From the NCBI GenBank assembly GCA_009823395.1, contig CM020506.1, positions 22,534,501 through 22,598,500 on the forward strand: 64,000 bases of DNA, in the 5' to 3' direction. The translations under genes were made by a program, and so were the position numbers. The notes below the pieces were generated by a model. It saw only the letters and a list, made by a program, of their open reading frames with translations. It did no database searches and had not been told where the DNA came from. Source of the DNA: Thamnaconus septentrionalis (taxonomy: Eukaryota > Chordata > Actinopteri > Tetraodontiformes > Monacanthidae). Below, one piece after another: positions 1 to 12,915 of this stretch (position 1 is the first letter of the stretch; the number at the start of each line of letters is the position of its first letter).

Positions 1-176
1 TTCTCAAGTCGAGTTAACATCTCGCTTGAACACTGACACCTGTTTAGTTTAGATAGAATTGATAATTCTGTCCTTACAGAGCCAGTGAGTCCCAGTCGAG
101 GCCTTCCAACAGGAGGAAAACACATGCCACACAGCCATTAAGCTCGCCAACACACACTCTCGTCACTGTAAACACG

Positions 177-180
<4 letters not shown>

Positions 181-252
<72 letters not shown>
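181..252. repeat. (CA)n microsatellite
   Basis: About 36 uninterrupted AC units. It lies in otherwise unremarkable non-coding DNA. Confidence 0.98.
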
Positions 253-256
<4 letters not shown>

Positions 257-1768
257 GGAAACAAATGCAGCATTCTTTTCTCTCACCAAGTGTAATTTAG
301 AGCCCAAACCCTCCCAATTTTCAGTCTGGGACGGCCAGGCGGCAGAGAGCGTAGCCTACAGTGCTGTTGGCTTTAGGTTTCCTTACACGCAGCAGGAATG
401 TCATCAACAATACACACATTCTTCAGAATCGGGCGCACGCCTCCCGCACATGCAAACACATGCACAGCAGTCAGACCTGCGCTGCGCTCTGCGGGGAAGT
501 GGTAGCGGCTATTGTAGGGACTGGCTGCTTGTGGGAACCCCTCTGCTGTCTCCTTTCAGAGGAGCTGCGAACACAGTCCTGATTCAGTGGCAGTGTTTCC
601 CAACAGGGTCCCCAAAAACACTTGCAGCCCTGTGGTGCAAAACTGGGAACTGCGAACGCGCGGAGTCGTGTGGAATCACGACTCAACAAGCCGCACTTTT
701 CCCTCCAGAGACTCGGGGGAGCCACTTATGCAACAAACAAGGCTCACAGAGCCAAACAAAATGTATGAATGTCAGCCGTGGAAAAGGAATGGAATCTTCT
801 TTTTTTTTTTTTACATCAGCATGACTAAGTCAGGAGTACAACTACAACACTAATAATAACTCTCAAAATTCAGTCATATTGCTCTAAGATGACTCTTAGA
901 TATTTTCACATAATAACTGTCAGACTGAAACATTAAAGCCATTTATCTTTTTTGATCAATTATGAAAAAAAATGATTCTATTTAACTTTTGCACTAAAAA
1001 GTCTCGATTATATGATGATCCAGGCAAACCCTGTGACCCTCAGTGCAGGAGGAAGCAGATTTAGAAGATTGGTGGATCTTGATCAGCTGCTCATGGAGCT
1101 CTGTATGCGAATCCCTGAAGACAGCTGTGAGAAAAGCATGAGGATCTACATCCCCTGGAAGATTCTGTCTGATTCCCCTCAAATTTAATATCACACAACG
1201 CCGCGGCAAACTACACCAGCATCACTCCAAAGCAAACGAACCGCAATCAGTGACCCACTTGGTTTGAGCCGCAACAGGTTGAGTTTCTGCTCCTGTCCAG
1301 CAGGTTGTAGCTGTGCCTGTTTGACCAAAGGTTTTGTCACTGTGTAATGTTGGGTTGGGTTCGGCTCGCAGCTGAGGGTGAATTCCTGCGGCTCGAGCTC
1401 CAACCAACACCCTGCTGCCACAGGTGATAATGTGTTAAAGCTTTAACACAGCCAGTGTGGCACCACTGTGGGTTGCTGGTTGCCAGGTTCACAAGCAGCT
1501 CAATGGAAATCTATTTGCAACGCACTTCGCAGCAGACCAACCAAACAAACAAAAACAATGCCTTGACTCATCAGGTCATACTGGCCAACTGGTTCAAACT
1601 TTCTTGAGGATGTTTGTCAACGACAATTTTAATGGAACATCTTGTGTGCAGCCATGATGCTGCACTGCAACTACTGGGTCAAGAGGTGAAGGTTTCTGCT
1701 CAAGGACACTGTTTCTCTGCTACATCCAGCTGTCAAAACACACGCATGCACGGGCACACGCACACACA

Positions 1769-1770
<2 letters not shown>
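253..1770. other. Non-coding stretch, nothing recognised
   Basis: Short accidental reading frames only, and no motif or repeat family recognised. There is an 11-base T run near 800. Confidence 0.6.

Positions 1771-1815
<45 letters not shown>
1771..1815. repeat. (CA)n microsatellite
   Basis: Uninterrupted CA units followed by a purine-rich GAGAGAGAGG stretch. Confidence 0.97.
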
Positions 1816-1818
<3 letters not shown>

Positions 1819-2046
1819 AGAGAGAGGGGGAGAGAGAGCAACATGGAGCCTGAGACAACCAGGTGTCTCTGTATGAATGAGTGTAGTGTAAGCCACCTGT
1901 ACACACACACTAATTAATCAAGCGTGCAGTCACGGCCCTGTTGACCTGAACTGCGGATCAGCATTGTTTATGCACGCCACCCTGCTCCTGGAGGGGGCGC
2001 TGCCTGCAAATTTGCCAACAAATTGTGCTCTCTGTTTCTCTCTCTC

Positions 2047-2049
<3 letters not shown>

Positions 2050-2077
<28 letters not shown>
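2050..2077. repeat. (GT)n microsatellite
   Basis: Fourteen GT units preceded by a pyrimidine-rich CTCTCT tract. Confidence 0.95.
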
Positions 2078-2080
<3 letters not shown>

Positions 2081-2217
2081 CATGTGTGTGTGGCACACTG
2101 TATATGTTGACTCAGTGAGATTGGCAGCTTGGTCTCAAGGGATCTGCGGCTAAACTGACGCCGGCACACTGTTAAAACTAAACAGTCTTAATTGAGGAAG
2201 ACGCTTACAAGACCCCG

Positions 2218-2221
<4 letters not shown>

Positions 2222-2277
<56 letters not shown>
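2222..2277. repeat. (GT)n microsatellite
   Basis: About 28 uninterrupted TG units. Confidence 0.97.
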
Positions 2278-2278
<1 letters not shown>

Positions 2279-2642
2279 TGGGAGGGCACCATTGGAGTGT
2301 AAGACGCAAAAAAAATTGAAGGAATGAGACGTACACACCAGTTTTGCCTGGTCTGTCTGCAAAACAAATGGATAACAGTCGTCCTCTTTTGTCCTCCGCG
2401 AGTACAAGCACAAGTAAATAAGTAAGTCAGCAAAAAAAAAAAAGGCCTCCCAGTTACTTCCAAATGATGTGTAGTAGTGTCACGTCCCATCATGCCACCG
2501 TAACTCCCATAAGGCATCAGGATGCAACAGCCAATCAAACCAACTTGAGATATGACATGCACACACTTTCTGCGTGCACGGACGTAGCCATGACGCTACT
2601 AGTGGACTGAAGCCTCTTCTACAAACGCTTTGTGGGTATTTT

Positions 2643-2725
2643 TGGACATAGACATAGACATAGACATAGATATAGACAGACTTTATTCATCCCCTTGGGA
2701 TGACTCCCTCAGGGAAATTAAAACT
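2643..2725 (-). repeat. LINE/SINE 3' tail with hexamer repeat
   Basis: A short (GACATA)n run is followed by a segment with the motif ACTTTATTCATCCCC and then TTGGGATGACTCCCTCAGGG. I know this motif from the 3' end of fish non-LTR retrotransposons of the RTE/Rex type. The simple repeat would be the tail, so the fragment is probably on the minus strand. Only the end is present, and the exact family is inferred. Confidence 0.5.
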
Positions 2726-5700
2726 TCCAGCAGCAATGAATTGAGGATTCAGACCAATGATAAATTTGAAAAACATATTGGAAGTCCTGTGTCCACTTCT
2801 TCTCTATAATAGACCCATGCAGCTTCTACACCAAACTGGAGAGTTTTAATACCGCGGGGTTAATGAAGATGGAGCAAGTGATGGAAAGATACTGAATCTA
2901 ATCAGGAAAAGTAAGTGGCTTCTGTTTGTAGCCATAGAAAGAATGAATTTGAACTATAGATGACAAAGAGGAATGACCTCAGCAGTCTTTAATCTTAATC
3001 TGTCTTTAATCAGCAAATACATTAAGAGTTGGACTTTTTTGAGTTTCTGTCCCTGTGCACTTCTTTTCTGGTCCCTTGAGTGGTCACCATGAACTAACCA
3101 TGGGTAATGACACCTGGTGTGTCAACTCTGACACATGTCAAAATGTTTTTTTTTCTTCCCAATTTCAAAAACTGTACAGTTTGATAACCTACATGTTGAG
3201 ATTTCACCATGAGGTGGCTGGAAAAATGTGTAGTTTCAACATCACTGCTCTCTGAAAGCTGAACTTTTATAAAGTTCAGATTTGAAATGCAGTGAATTGG
3301 AACTGACCTGGTAGGTCGATCTGGTACCAGCAGTGACACCCACATGGATGTGATTTCAAATGGGCAGGTGCTGCAGGTGTTGCAGATCTGCTTCGCGCTT
3401 GCTGGCTCTGCTCGCTCAGCCATCTTCAATGTGGGCGCTGCTAAGTGAGTGCGTGATTCCAGTGTTTTAGCAACTTGTCTGGCTGCCCCCTCACCCCTCC
3501 CTGGAAGATTGCGCCAGCAGGGTTTACTTAAGGATGGGAGCGTGACAGCTGCTGGAATGCCTCTGCTGTGCCCACAAAGAATGGAACACGGGTTACAGGA
3601 ACACAGGTCTGGGCAGCACAGCTCAAATGGACTGTGCATTAGAGAGCTGGCGCTTGTCTAACTTTCACAGAGACGGTTAATTATGAACGTGTAGCAGAGC
3701 AAGTACTTTTGTTAAAAAAAACTAATTAGAATCCATTGGTGATTAAAAGCAAAGCAGTTCAACTGTTTTGCTCACCACCTAAAGGTTCAGAGTGTAAAAT
3801 CTGGCCTGATTTATAAAAATCTGGCCTTATTTAATCAATGTATAAAGCATTTATGGGCAATGCTTAATATATGTATGAGCAGAGACCAACGGGTCCATCA
3901 TAAACAGGCAACAATTTTTATTTGTTATGGCGATAGTTTTGGGTGTTTTACAGATTTCCATTGAATGATACCTACAAGTCACTGGCCACCCACAAAACAC
4001 AAAAACAAACATAATCAAACTACAGAAAACTGATGCTGGTGTTGAAAGTAAGTTGGATTCCATTTTTATTCTTTGGGTTTCTACTTTTTTTTTTTTTTTT
4101 AAATGATGCGTACATTTCTGCGATAGGAGGGGCGAAATGAAGCTTTCCTCAATTCTAAACAGCTTTATGTTAGATCTTGAAAAGTCTTTGAGGATTTCAA
4201 AACATCGTAGGCAGAATGTGGATCTCGTCCATGCGGTTTGGCCAGATTTGAACAAATGGCATACGAACAACTTACAATGGTTTCAATAATTCCCCTCTCG
4301 CTCAAACCTTGTCCTTAGCAAGCAGTAGGAATTCTACTACAATATCAAATACAACTTCTTAGTCATATACATATTTATGCTTGTATGAGGTCACTGTTGA
4401 GTTGCTTATTAGTGTTTTATTTAGATTTTGAATGAAATGTAAATAAGTTTCCTTTCACCTTTCAACGCTGAAAATATCTCTGGTTTTGCTACCAAACAGA
4501 AAAAGGCTCGCTAGCATTCAAACTCACTCCACTGCTCATTAAATACATGTAATGCCAGGCATAAAGGCACACAAAAGTCTCAAGATAAACACACAAAATA
4601 ATGGAACCCCCCACACAAACTGTTGAGTGACTGATCACATGCTTTTCCAAGTCTTTACAGGTCAACTAGGGTCGTTATTTTGCCTCCATGTTCCATCCAC
4701 AGGTGTTTGAATAACTATGTTCAAATACAGCTGCTGACTGACCAAAATGTGTTTGAGGTCTCATAAGTTTGTGATGTTGATCCGCTACCTTCCCGTCCTC
4801 TGGAGGTTCAACTGGGACCAAACATTACTGGAAGGCGTGTGTGTGTTGGTGCGCAGCTACAGCTGTACTTATTTCCTGACTGGCAGCTCAGTGACGGTGA
4901 CGGTGGTTCATGTTAGTCACGGCCCAGATTCAGAGCCGCCACAGAGAGTTACTCTTGGCCCAGCATGAGGTTGGACCAGAGACCTGAGTGGATCTGGAGG
5001 TCACAAGCCGGATATCAAACCTTTGGACATGCATTCACCAAACCTAGATTTATTGGCCGCCCTCCCCCGCTGCTTGCTCATCTACGCATTAAATTTTTGT
5101 CGCTGCGAAAGGAATGGCAAAGTATAAAAGTATTTGTGTAAGAAACGGTTTTATAGGCACCTGCTGACGTTCACCACCTGAATGTCTTGCATTACTCTGT
5201 GCAAAACTAGGGCTGAAAGATCTTGTCCAAAAAAAAAAAAAAAACAAGCCTCCCTTGCTGACTGTTTGTTTCTCTGGGCCCTGAGAGGACAGAGTTGGCT
5301 GGTTGGGAGCCATGGAAAACAGCCCAACATCAAACGGTGAAAAAGGGCATTGGGGAAATTGACTGACAACATTTGGAGCGGGCTTTTGCGTGTAACTGGC
5401 GCAAGGAGATCATTCCGTGCAAGGCAGGAATGCCGCTCATTTCAAACAAGAAACGCACTAACACGCAAACACTCACACCAGTTCAGAGACTTGGCATACA
5501 ACTATGCCCTCAGCCTCTGGTGTCATGGTCTGGCTGCAAGAGATAAGAGCTGCTCAAACCAACAAATCCGCAGTAGTGACTGACTGCTACATGGTTGCTG
5601 AATGGCTTTTTAAAAAGGGGTGTAAGTAACTCCCTGGACTACATTTCAAACAAATAGATCAACTGTAATGTTGAAACCCATTCCATATCCTTGCAGTGAA

Positions 5701-6150
5701 TGGCCCTCATCACTGTCCTGCTGTGGTCAAAAGTCTTGTCTGGTTTGTATTGGTGCTCCCCCCATAAAATCTACCCATACACATACAGTAGTTACATCAA
5801 ACCTCTCATTTATCCCAATCACTTCAAGGCTCAAGGTTCAAGGTAGCTTTTTTTTTTTTTGTCAGTTCTGCAATATGTGTAAACACATGCAAGGTCTTGT
5901 AATAGCTTTTCTCAAGGGTGCACGGTGCTACAGTAAACACTTGGTGGTCACATTTACAAATACACCATTAGCACTTTAATTCCATAGAAGTGGCCAATGG
6001 GTTCTTCTACAATGGTGACTTTTCAATGTGGATGTTGGTGTTTATATTTTGGTGTATAATTACATCTGAGCAACACCACTGAATAGACTCTCAGATTTCT
6101 GATGTAATTAAAAGTTTTGGCCAACTTGTTGAAAAAAAAGAAATTGAAAT
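2726..6150. other. Non-coding stretch, nothing recognised
   Basis: Single-copy-looking DNA with poly-A/T runs near 4,085 and 5,230. The longest minus-strand frame (3,094-3,639) shows no family motif and I regard it as chance. I see no repeats of known type. Confidence 0.5.
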
Positions 6151-6158
6151 TAAACAGG

Positions 6159-6375
6159 TGACATGATGATACAGTGGTTAGACCTACCCCCTCACAGCGA
6201 GAACGTCACAAGTTCTATGAAGATGTTAGTTCTCTCCAGGTTCTAAGACATGGACATGAGGGCCATGGCCAACTGTAAATTGTTTGTTGCTGTGAATTTG
6301 AGCATTGATGGTTGTTTGTCTCTCTGTGTGGCCCTGTGATGACTTTGTCCAAGGTGCAACCCAGCTTAAGAGTCA
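6159..6375 (+). repeat. Diverged tRNA-derived SINE copy
   Basis: This is an old copy of the SINE family seen intact at 21,393-21,770. The A-box-like part (GATACAGTGGTTAGACC), the CCTCACAGCGAGAACGTC part, the GGTTGTTTGTCTCTCTGTGTGG part and the AACCCAGCTTAAG part occur in the same order. The middle has deletions and the copy has no clear target-site duplication. Confidence 0.7.
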
Positions 6376-6399
6376 CAAAAGGCTTTCCGGTCACACTGT

Positions 6400-7720
6400 T
6401 TTGCAACAAATTGACTCAATATAAAGATAGACCATTTCCAAAATGACTAAAATAACTGTCTGTCAACGTCATCAATTTCCTATTCAATTTTCTTCAAAAC
6501 CCTAAAGTTAATCCTAACTAATCGGAGACCAACCCTTGATGTGAAGGTGGATTTTTTGAGGTCTAAGTCAGGTAGCAAACCCATTCAAAAAAAACAAAAA
6601 AAAACCTATCCAGAGCCTTTCAGCATAAGCCAACCCAACCTATCAAAAATCAAGTGTCATTTTTTTTTAAAACTCCACACTGTGCCTTTTGTACTGTGTT
6701 TGACCCCTGGGTCAATGGAGGTAAAACATTTAAAAGTTGTGGCTCTGTGTTTGGTCTCTGCACCATGTTTCTATTTTGTTGCTCTGTTCTTTGCTCCTTT
6801 GTTCACAAGCCAGTCCCTAACTGTGTCAGTCTGTCATTTGATGCCTGGCAAGTACTGCAAGGTTGGTCCTTGAGTAGATGCCTGCTGTGGCTCAAATAAA
6901 TACTATGGGGGGCAAAAAAAAGCTGAAATGAAAAAAGTGGTTGTGACGACAGCAGCTGCTGCTTGATAAACGCACTATTCTTAAAACATGGAAATGGTCA
7001 CTTTGCTCTCATGTTTGTTCGTTTGTCGTCAATGCTGAGATAAAATTCTAAACTGCTTCATACCTGCTACACAGACATGCTGTAGCTGATTTGTAATGGT
7101 AACTGCATAATTACTGTAATGGACTGACTATCTTAAAAGAAAGGAGTCGCGTCAATTGTGGGATTCCATGAGAAAGTCAGCCTGGGCCTCGGTGTGTTGG
7201 AGCAAGCCCACTACCACAGCTGCATGTCATTTCTTTCCAAGCACGGATGGCCACCTGTTCTAAATAAAGAGCTCCGCTCCCCTCCCCTCTGCTCTTCTCT
7301 GCATCTATCATGTCGTTTACAGTAAAGCGATATGCAACATGAGGGCTCTGCCGCTCCCCGACTGCAGAGCATCTGATGAAGCAAGATAATTTACAAACCT
7401 GCGTCCATCTCACCTTTTTTTTTTTCTGCCAGTCGTTTCCTTGCCGCCGCTTTTCCAGCCGGCGTCGCACTGCTTCCCTTTGCCTGTTAAAACGCCAAGG
7501 GAAAGAAGCAGAGGTTGGTGGCTTCCTGGAAATCTCATCATCCCTTATCCACTGAGAATTTTCACAGGGCATATTTTGCCTTGCAAGAGGTTTCTTTTCC
7601 ACAGAAGCTGAAGAGTCGTCTTTACAATGTCATTTCGATCTCAGAACATCGTAAAACCTCCCCAACTTCCTCTCAGAAACTCAAGTGACTAAAGTAACTG
7701 TAACTTTTGCATTCTTTAAT
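6400..7720. other. Non-coding stretch, nothing recognised
   Basis: No gene, RNA or repeat family recognised. The minus-strand frame at 7,177-7,602 has basic composition but no identifiable domain. Confidence 0.5.
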
Positions 7721-7721
7721 G

Positions 7722-7723
<2 letters not shown>

Positions 7724-7788
<65 letters not shown>
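7724..7788. repeat. (CA)n-(TA)n compound microsatellite
   Basis: A long CA run passes directly into TATATATATATA. Confidence 0.97.
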
Positions 7789-8106
7789 GATGGTATTGAT
7801 GGACATTATTGAGCTGGTTTGGAGGAGAGGGCATATAATCATGAAATTATAGTGTTATAATATTATAGTCATCCTAAAGTAAGTAATTTAAGTCAGTCAG
7901 AGAGTACGTCAGTAATTTCTCCTTGCAATTTAGGGCCAACTCTCTCTCTCATCTGGTCCTGTTAGACTAAAACAGATCTTTGAACTAAGGTATCAGGGCT
8001 CCTCCTCCACCTGTGTGTTGCCTTCTGCTGGCACATCTATCAGAGAGAGGACAGTCCCATCAGATAACGAGAGTGCTGGAGCGTGCACCTTTATGCACAG
8101 GTGAGC

Positions 8107-8129
8107 TGTGTGTGTGTGTGTGTGTGTGT
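8107..8129. repeat. (GT)n microsatellite
   Basis: Eleven GT units. A shorter GT run follows near 8,263. Confidence 0.85.
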
Positions 8130-8283
8130 TTGTGTTGGTCATGCTGGAAGCGTAGCATGAAGAGAGCAGAGCAGAATAGTAGATGACCTAGATAAGAGGA
8201 TTAATAGTTTATAAAACATCTCTTCTATATATATCAGGGCCAGGCTGGTAGCCTGCAGTCACTGTGTGTGTGTGTTTGATATC

Positions 8284-8316
<33 letters not shown>

Positions 8317-8323
8317 CGATGAT
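8284..8323. repeat. (ATG)n trinucleotide repeat
   Basis: About twelve GAT/ATG triplets with one GAC interruption. The poly-methionine frame across it is an artefact of the repeat. Confidence 0.95.
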
Positions 8324-8329
8324 GGCCAC

Positions 8330-10580
8330 ATTTGTGAAAACTGTGTTTACTCCCAAACAAACCATGTTCTACCTATTTGCCAAAAAATGTTTCAGGTTTA
8401 CACTAAGTGTAACCGTGTTGCCTAAAACATGCCATGTGACTGTGATTACAGCGCATCACTTTACACATTGCGGTGAAACCAAAATAATGTCATACGTAAA
8501 CAACATTATAACCCCAAGAACTCAACTCAACAGAAGTGTTGCAGATTAGCATCAGCGCTTGGTTCATACTTTGTTACTGACTAAGTGACTTCAGAGCTCT
8601 TTGCAGTTTTATTTCCACCAAGTCATTGGTGTGCCTTTCCACATGCAAGCAAGCCATTATGTGCGTGTGCTTTGAGGCTTCCGGGAACTATTGGCCCTGA
8701 GCATGGCTTCCCTTGTAATCACTGAAGAGGCCAGTACCTAATCAATGGAATCACACAGATAGATGAAAAGATGCATTGCAATGTTACGCATGTGCACAAA
8801 CACACACACAGTTTCAATGTCAACATGTACTTAATGTGCACAACGTGACTGTGGTTTCCCTTATTTTTGAGGATCATGCATCCATTTTTTGTTATTCTTT
8901 TTGTTTAAATACATGTTTTTCTGTCACTGTTGAATCAAGACAGTGTAGTTTTGGAAGCAAGTCTGGAAAAACTGGTTTTGGAAAGTTTAAATGGTAGAAA
9001 TGACAATACTTTGTTCTGATCATTCATCATTCAGTTGTTTTTTGTCTGCATAATCAGGAGATAAATCCGCACTGCTCTCAGACTTGTTCATCAACTCAGC
9101 CCTTCCTCTACGCTTCTCATCTCTATTTTGTCTCATGCAGTTTCTCAGCCTGGGACGGTATACCATCTTAACACAGTGCACTTGGTGTGTGTGTGTGTGT
9201 GTGTGTGTGCAAGCGAAAAATGCAGAGATTGTTTGTGGCGCTGTGCCCGCAGCCTCTTTAGGGCAGGATATTACCGAGGTCTGGAACACTTCAAATGTAT
9301 GAGCAGGAAGTGGAGGCCGTAGTGATAGTGTTTGTTTGAGTAGTGAGTGAGCTGCTGATAGAGAGCGCACTGTGTTTATGTTGACTTCTGACATTTGAAG
9401 AAGTGTCCTTTCACTCTGCCTTCATTAAGGTTGATGAAATGGAAATAAACAAATACCTAATTTTATCTGTCACCCCTATTAATCAAGATTGTGCTCTGCA
9501 ACAGCTTTAGTTATCCAACTATGTAACTTGGGCAAAGTGAATAAATGGCATTTCTCTGTCAGAGTGGAGCAGCCCACTCTCTAGTCAGCTGACGGCAGTG
9601 AGGACAGTCGTTTTCCCACTGCTACACACTCTTCCTCACACACTGATATGAGTAGGATTTCTTGTGTTGTTGTTGTACTTGTTGTTGTCATTTCACCAAA
9701 TACAAATTTAATATCTGTCGAAGTGAAATTTCCAAAGAGGCAACGATAAGACTAAGATGTGAACTTGTAAATTTAAACTAACACAGTCAAATAAAATATT
9801 AGTGATCTTAGCATTAAATGTTAATTCATGTTTATTAATACAAATTTCTAATTCATTCGTTGCGAGTTCAGGCAAACGCAAAGTACAGTAAAATTGTCCT
9901 GCGCATTAGCAGCAACACAGTATGAGGCTGACTCTCAAACTCACAGCATCATAACATCACATCTCAGCTTCTTTTTCCTCTTTTTCTAAACTGGCCACCT
10001 GATGTCTTCTTTGGTCTTTTCTCGACCATTTAATGCTTCTGATCCTCAATCCTCAAATTACCCTTCATTCCCAACACCGTCAGCCCAGATTCAGTAATAC
10101 ATCACGTAAATCAATTTGATTTGATCAGAATTGTGCTTCACTATTTTTCCTCTCAGCACACACATAACAAAAAAACTACAACAGAACAAAAAAACGTTTG
10201 CGTAAATGAAATACATTTTTTTTAAAAATGCATGCTGTGGTGCTACAAATTCTAATTGCACTAGTGTCCAGGAGGTGAATGTACCCCCGCCCTCTCAGCC
10301 TTCCCCCAGAACAGTTTCTGTGTGCAAGAGGGTAGTGCAGAAAATAAAATAAAAAATAGACTTTCTCAGCAGCAGGCTTCTAAGAAATTACGAACTTGAG
10401 GTGAAAAAGAGTGGTAGCTCTTTTTCTGTTTATGTACCATTACAAAACATTTTTAAATACAATCATTTCAGTTTTATTGTCAAATGCACTTGTTGTGGAT
10501 CAAAACAGCTACTGGTCAAAGCTCCCCAGCACGGAAATATTGCCCACAGGCTTTGCACTGCTTTGTCGGTGGAGGCTGTT
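8330..10580. other. Non-coding stretch with one GT microsatellite
   Basis: It contains a (GT)13 run at about 9,185-9,210 and small TTG and poly-A runs. No coding domain or known repeat family recognised. Confidence 0.5.
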
Positions 10581-10584
10581 GCTG

Positions 10585-10830
10585 TTGCTTAGTGAATTAC
10601 TGCAGAAAGTTTTTGCTAGATCCCTCAACAGTACTTGCCCCAATCAACCAGCTCCTGCATAAAGACAGTTTGTGGAAGTGGCAGCAGGCTCAGGAGGAAG
10701 CTTTTCAGCATGTTCAGTGACAGTTGCACTCAGCATAACTGCTGGTGCACTTTGACCCCAAAAAGGACGTTATCCTGTCATGTCACACGTTCACTCATGG
10801 CTTGGGGGTGGTGCTCTCGCATCATGTATG
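10585..10830 (+). pseudogene. Gypsy (Ty3) pol scrap, RT/RNase H junction
   Basis: Translated in two frames, it matches the region just after Ty3/Gypsy reverse transcriptase. A KFLLDPSTVLAPINQLLHK stretch is followed by W.W...QEEAF, and after a stop or frameshift by LLVHFDPKKDVILSCHT and GLGVVLSHH. These correspond to the 'FLPNLSTLLAPL...W.W....EAF....L....LLVHFD' consensus that leads into the RNase H domain. Both flanks are unrelated, and a TA microsatellite abuts it. It is a dead fragment with no LTRs. Confidence 0.75.
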
Positions 10831-10833
10831 TGT

Positions 10834-10917
10834 GTGTATATATATATATATATATATACACATATATATATATATACACATATACACATATGTATAAATA
10901 TACATACATACATATAT
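10834..10917. repeat. (TA)n-rich microsatellite
   Basis: Imperfect TATATA with CA and GTA interruptions. Confidence 0.9.
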
Positions 10918-11132
10918 ATGCTGTACAATGTCAAAAAACAGGAGAAACACGCATAACACAGTATACATTAACTTATGGTACTTACATCACATGACATCTA
11001 CTTATTGATATCAGTATTATCGGTAGCTGGATTGGTGCATGCATCTCTATCGAGAATAAATAATATAAGAATTAGAACAGACTTGTTTTTCTTTTAACCA
11101 TAACTTGCAGAAGACGTGATGTTTGCCCCCCC

Positions 11133-11152
11133 ACACACACACACACACACAG
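11133..11152. repeat. (CA)n short microsatellite
   Basis: Ten CA units after a C run. Confidence 0.8.
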
Positions 11153-11238
11153 ACTACCTCACCATATTTGCACTACACGAACTACCTCACCTTACTGTGA
11201 ATACTTTGTATAGTTTAGCTTAGTTTAGTTTTAGTTAA

Positions 11239-11604
11239 TTCATTCATTCATTTTCTATACCCGCTTATTCCTGTTCAGGGTCACGGGGGTCTGCTGGAGC
11301 CTATCCCAGCTGTCTTAGGGCGAAGGCAGGGTACACCCTGGACAAGTCGCCAGTTCATCGCAGGGCCACATAGAGACAGACAACCATTCACACTCACATG
11401 CACACCTACGGACAATTTAGAGTGTTCAATTGACCTCACATGCATGTTTTTGGACTGTGGGAGGAAGCCGGAGAACCCGGAGAGAACCCACGCAGAACAT
11501 GCAAACTCCACACAGAAAGGTCACAGGTCCGGGCCCCGGAATCGAACCCACGACCTTCTTGCTGTGAGGCGGCAGCGCTAACCACTGCGCCACCATGTCG
11601 CCCC
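11239..11604 (-). mobile_element. tRNA-derived SINE, near-intact
   Basis: On the minus strand it starts GGGCGACATGGTGGCGCAG. It contains a pol III A box (TGGCGCAGTGG) and a B-box-like GGGTTCGATTCC, and it ends in an (ATGA)n tail. It is flanked by a perfect 12-bp target-site duplication AGTTTTAGTTAA at 11,227-11,238 and 11,605-11,616, which fixes both ends. It shows high identity to the copy at 21,393-21,770. It resembles abundant teleost tRNA-SINEs, and the Repbase family name is not certain. Confidence 0.93.
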
Positions 11605-11699
11605 AGTTTTAGTTAAGTTTATAGTAATTTATTCTACCAACAAGTGTTGTCCCCTGCCTTGTCTTTTGCTTATTTTAATTTAATCGATACGCTATAGTA

Positions 11700-12130
11700 T
11701 GTGTTTTTGTTTTTTTTTGTGGGCAAATAAATACTTTTAACAGCCCAAAACTCACTGAAAGGAACATCCTATCATAGTTTAGCATGAGAGGGAGTTGTAG
11801 AATGCAAAATGACAGCATGTCCGAAAACTAAAAAAATCAACATACCATATAGAGCGTGTTAATTTTTTTCAGGGGCAAAAAAACAAAACAAAAAAAAACT
11901 GTAAACAGGCCAAAACCCACCAAAATGACCGTCCTATGACATTTTAGCATGAGAGAAATTAGTAGAATGCAGAATCTCAAATCTCTAAAAAGTTTACATA
12001 CTATAGTAGGCCCCCTTTTTTTTTTTTTTAAGGGGTGAGGGGGGAATGCTTTAATCAGCCCAAAACTCACCAAAATCATCGTTCCATCGTAGTTCAGCAC
12101 AGAGATGAGGAATGCAAAATCTCAACTTGT
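11700..12130. repeat. Three-unit tandem repeat, 150-165 bp period
   Basis: Three successive diverged units each contain CAGCCCAAAACTCACC, then an ATCCTATCAT-like part, then TTTAGCATGAGAG, then GTAGAATGCAAAATCTCA. The units are anchored at about 11,741, 11,906 and 12,056, giving periods near 165 and 150 bp. Each unit is separated by a poly-T/A and GGGG-containing spacer. It does not encode protein. Confidence 0.85.
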
Positions 12131-12835
12131 CATTGTTGGAATCAGATATTTAACATCATGCATCATAGCATATTGTGCTATTATATTGGTAACATTACAT
12201 TTATATGTTGGAATGTATTGAATGTTACTATATGTAGTGCTTTTGGTGTATATTTGCTTATCATGACCAGTGCTCTGGGGGTGTTGAAAACCTTGTGACC
12301 AAAGACTGCGTAACTCATTAAGTCTCATAAACAGTGACCTGGGTGACCACAGGGTGGTCAGCTGAAGGAACAGCCTTTGCGACCCTCATAAAGTTTGCGA
12401 CCCATCCAGTCACAGGGATGGGAACTTGTGACCTGAGCTTGTCTTGCCGCAAATGGTTTCAACAGGTCACACCGGAAGGAAGGATGGACAATTTGGCTCA
12501 CGGCCAAATAAGGACCTGGTTCCTGATTCACAAACAATGACAGTAACACACAGGGACTGAAGGGGGGAGACTGGACAGCCAATCAAAGGACGACACTTGA
12601 GAGGACATTCAAATTAGGAGTCAGATTGTTTGTCTGTGTACTTAAGGACTTTCTAGGGAGAAAGGAGTCAGTCTGACTCTGGCGACAGCCAGGACTTGAC
12701 TCCAGAGATCTCTGTACCAAATGTCTTGTTCTTCTTTTCAGATGAAATTGATTAAGATTTACTTGTCTCCTTTTCTTCATTAAACAAACATGTGGTTTGG
12801 TGGCATGATATTAGATAAAGGAACCAAATCAACAT
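12131..12835. other. Non-coding stretch, possible LTR-like features
   Basis: It has a CCAATCAAAGG box near 12,580, a GTACTTAAGG box near 12,637 and a CATTAAACAAACA element near 12,778, in the order expected of a promoter and polyA region of an LTR. There is no matching second copy and no TG...CA border that I can prove, so this is only a suggestion. Confidence 0.25.
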
Positions 12836-12915
12836 CATCTGGTACCAAATGGGATTTGTGCCCACATCACCTGCACCGGTCAGAGGTTTAACCTATTGAG
12901 CTAATTGCCTTGTTA
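12836..12915 (-). repeat. tRNA-like segment, pseudogene or SINE head
   Basis: Read on the minus strand it has an A-box-like TAGCTCAATAGGTTAAAC and a T-arm-like GGGCACAAATCCCA. The spacing between them allows an anticodon-arm-like hairpin. The acceptor stem does not pair, so this is not a functional tRNA gene. Confidence 0.3.

Noticed and set aside
74..307. Cys/Val-repeat small protein
   Set aside because: Translation of the CA/GT microsatellite.
3094..3639. 181-codon open frame on the minus strand
   Set aside because: No domain, biased composition or splice context. Its length is within chance for a 64-kb window and no homologous motif is apparent.
7177..7602. Basic 141-codon minus-strand protein
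   Set aside because: The Lys run comes from a poly-T stretch. No domain or splice context supports a gene.
12836..12915. Functional tRNA gene on the minus strand
   Set aside because: A and B boxes are only approximate and the acceptor stem does not pair. Listed as tRNA-like only.
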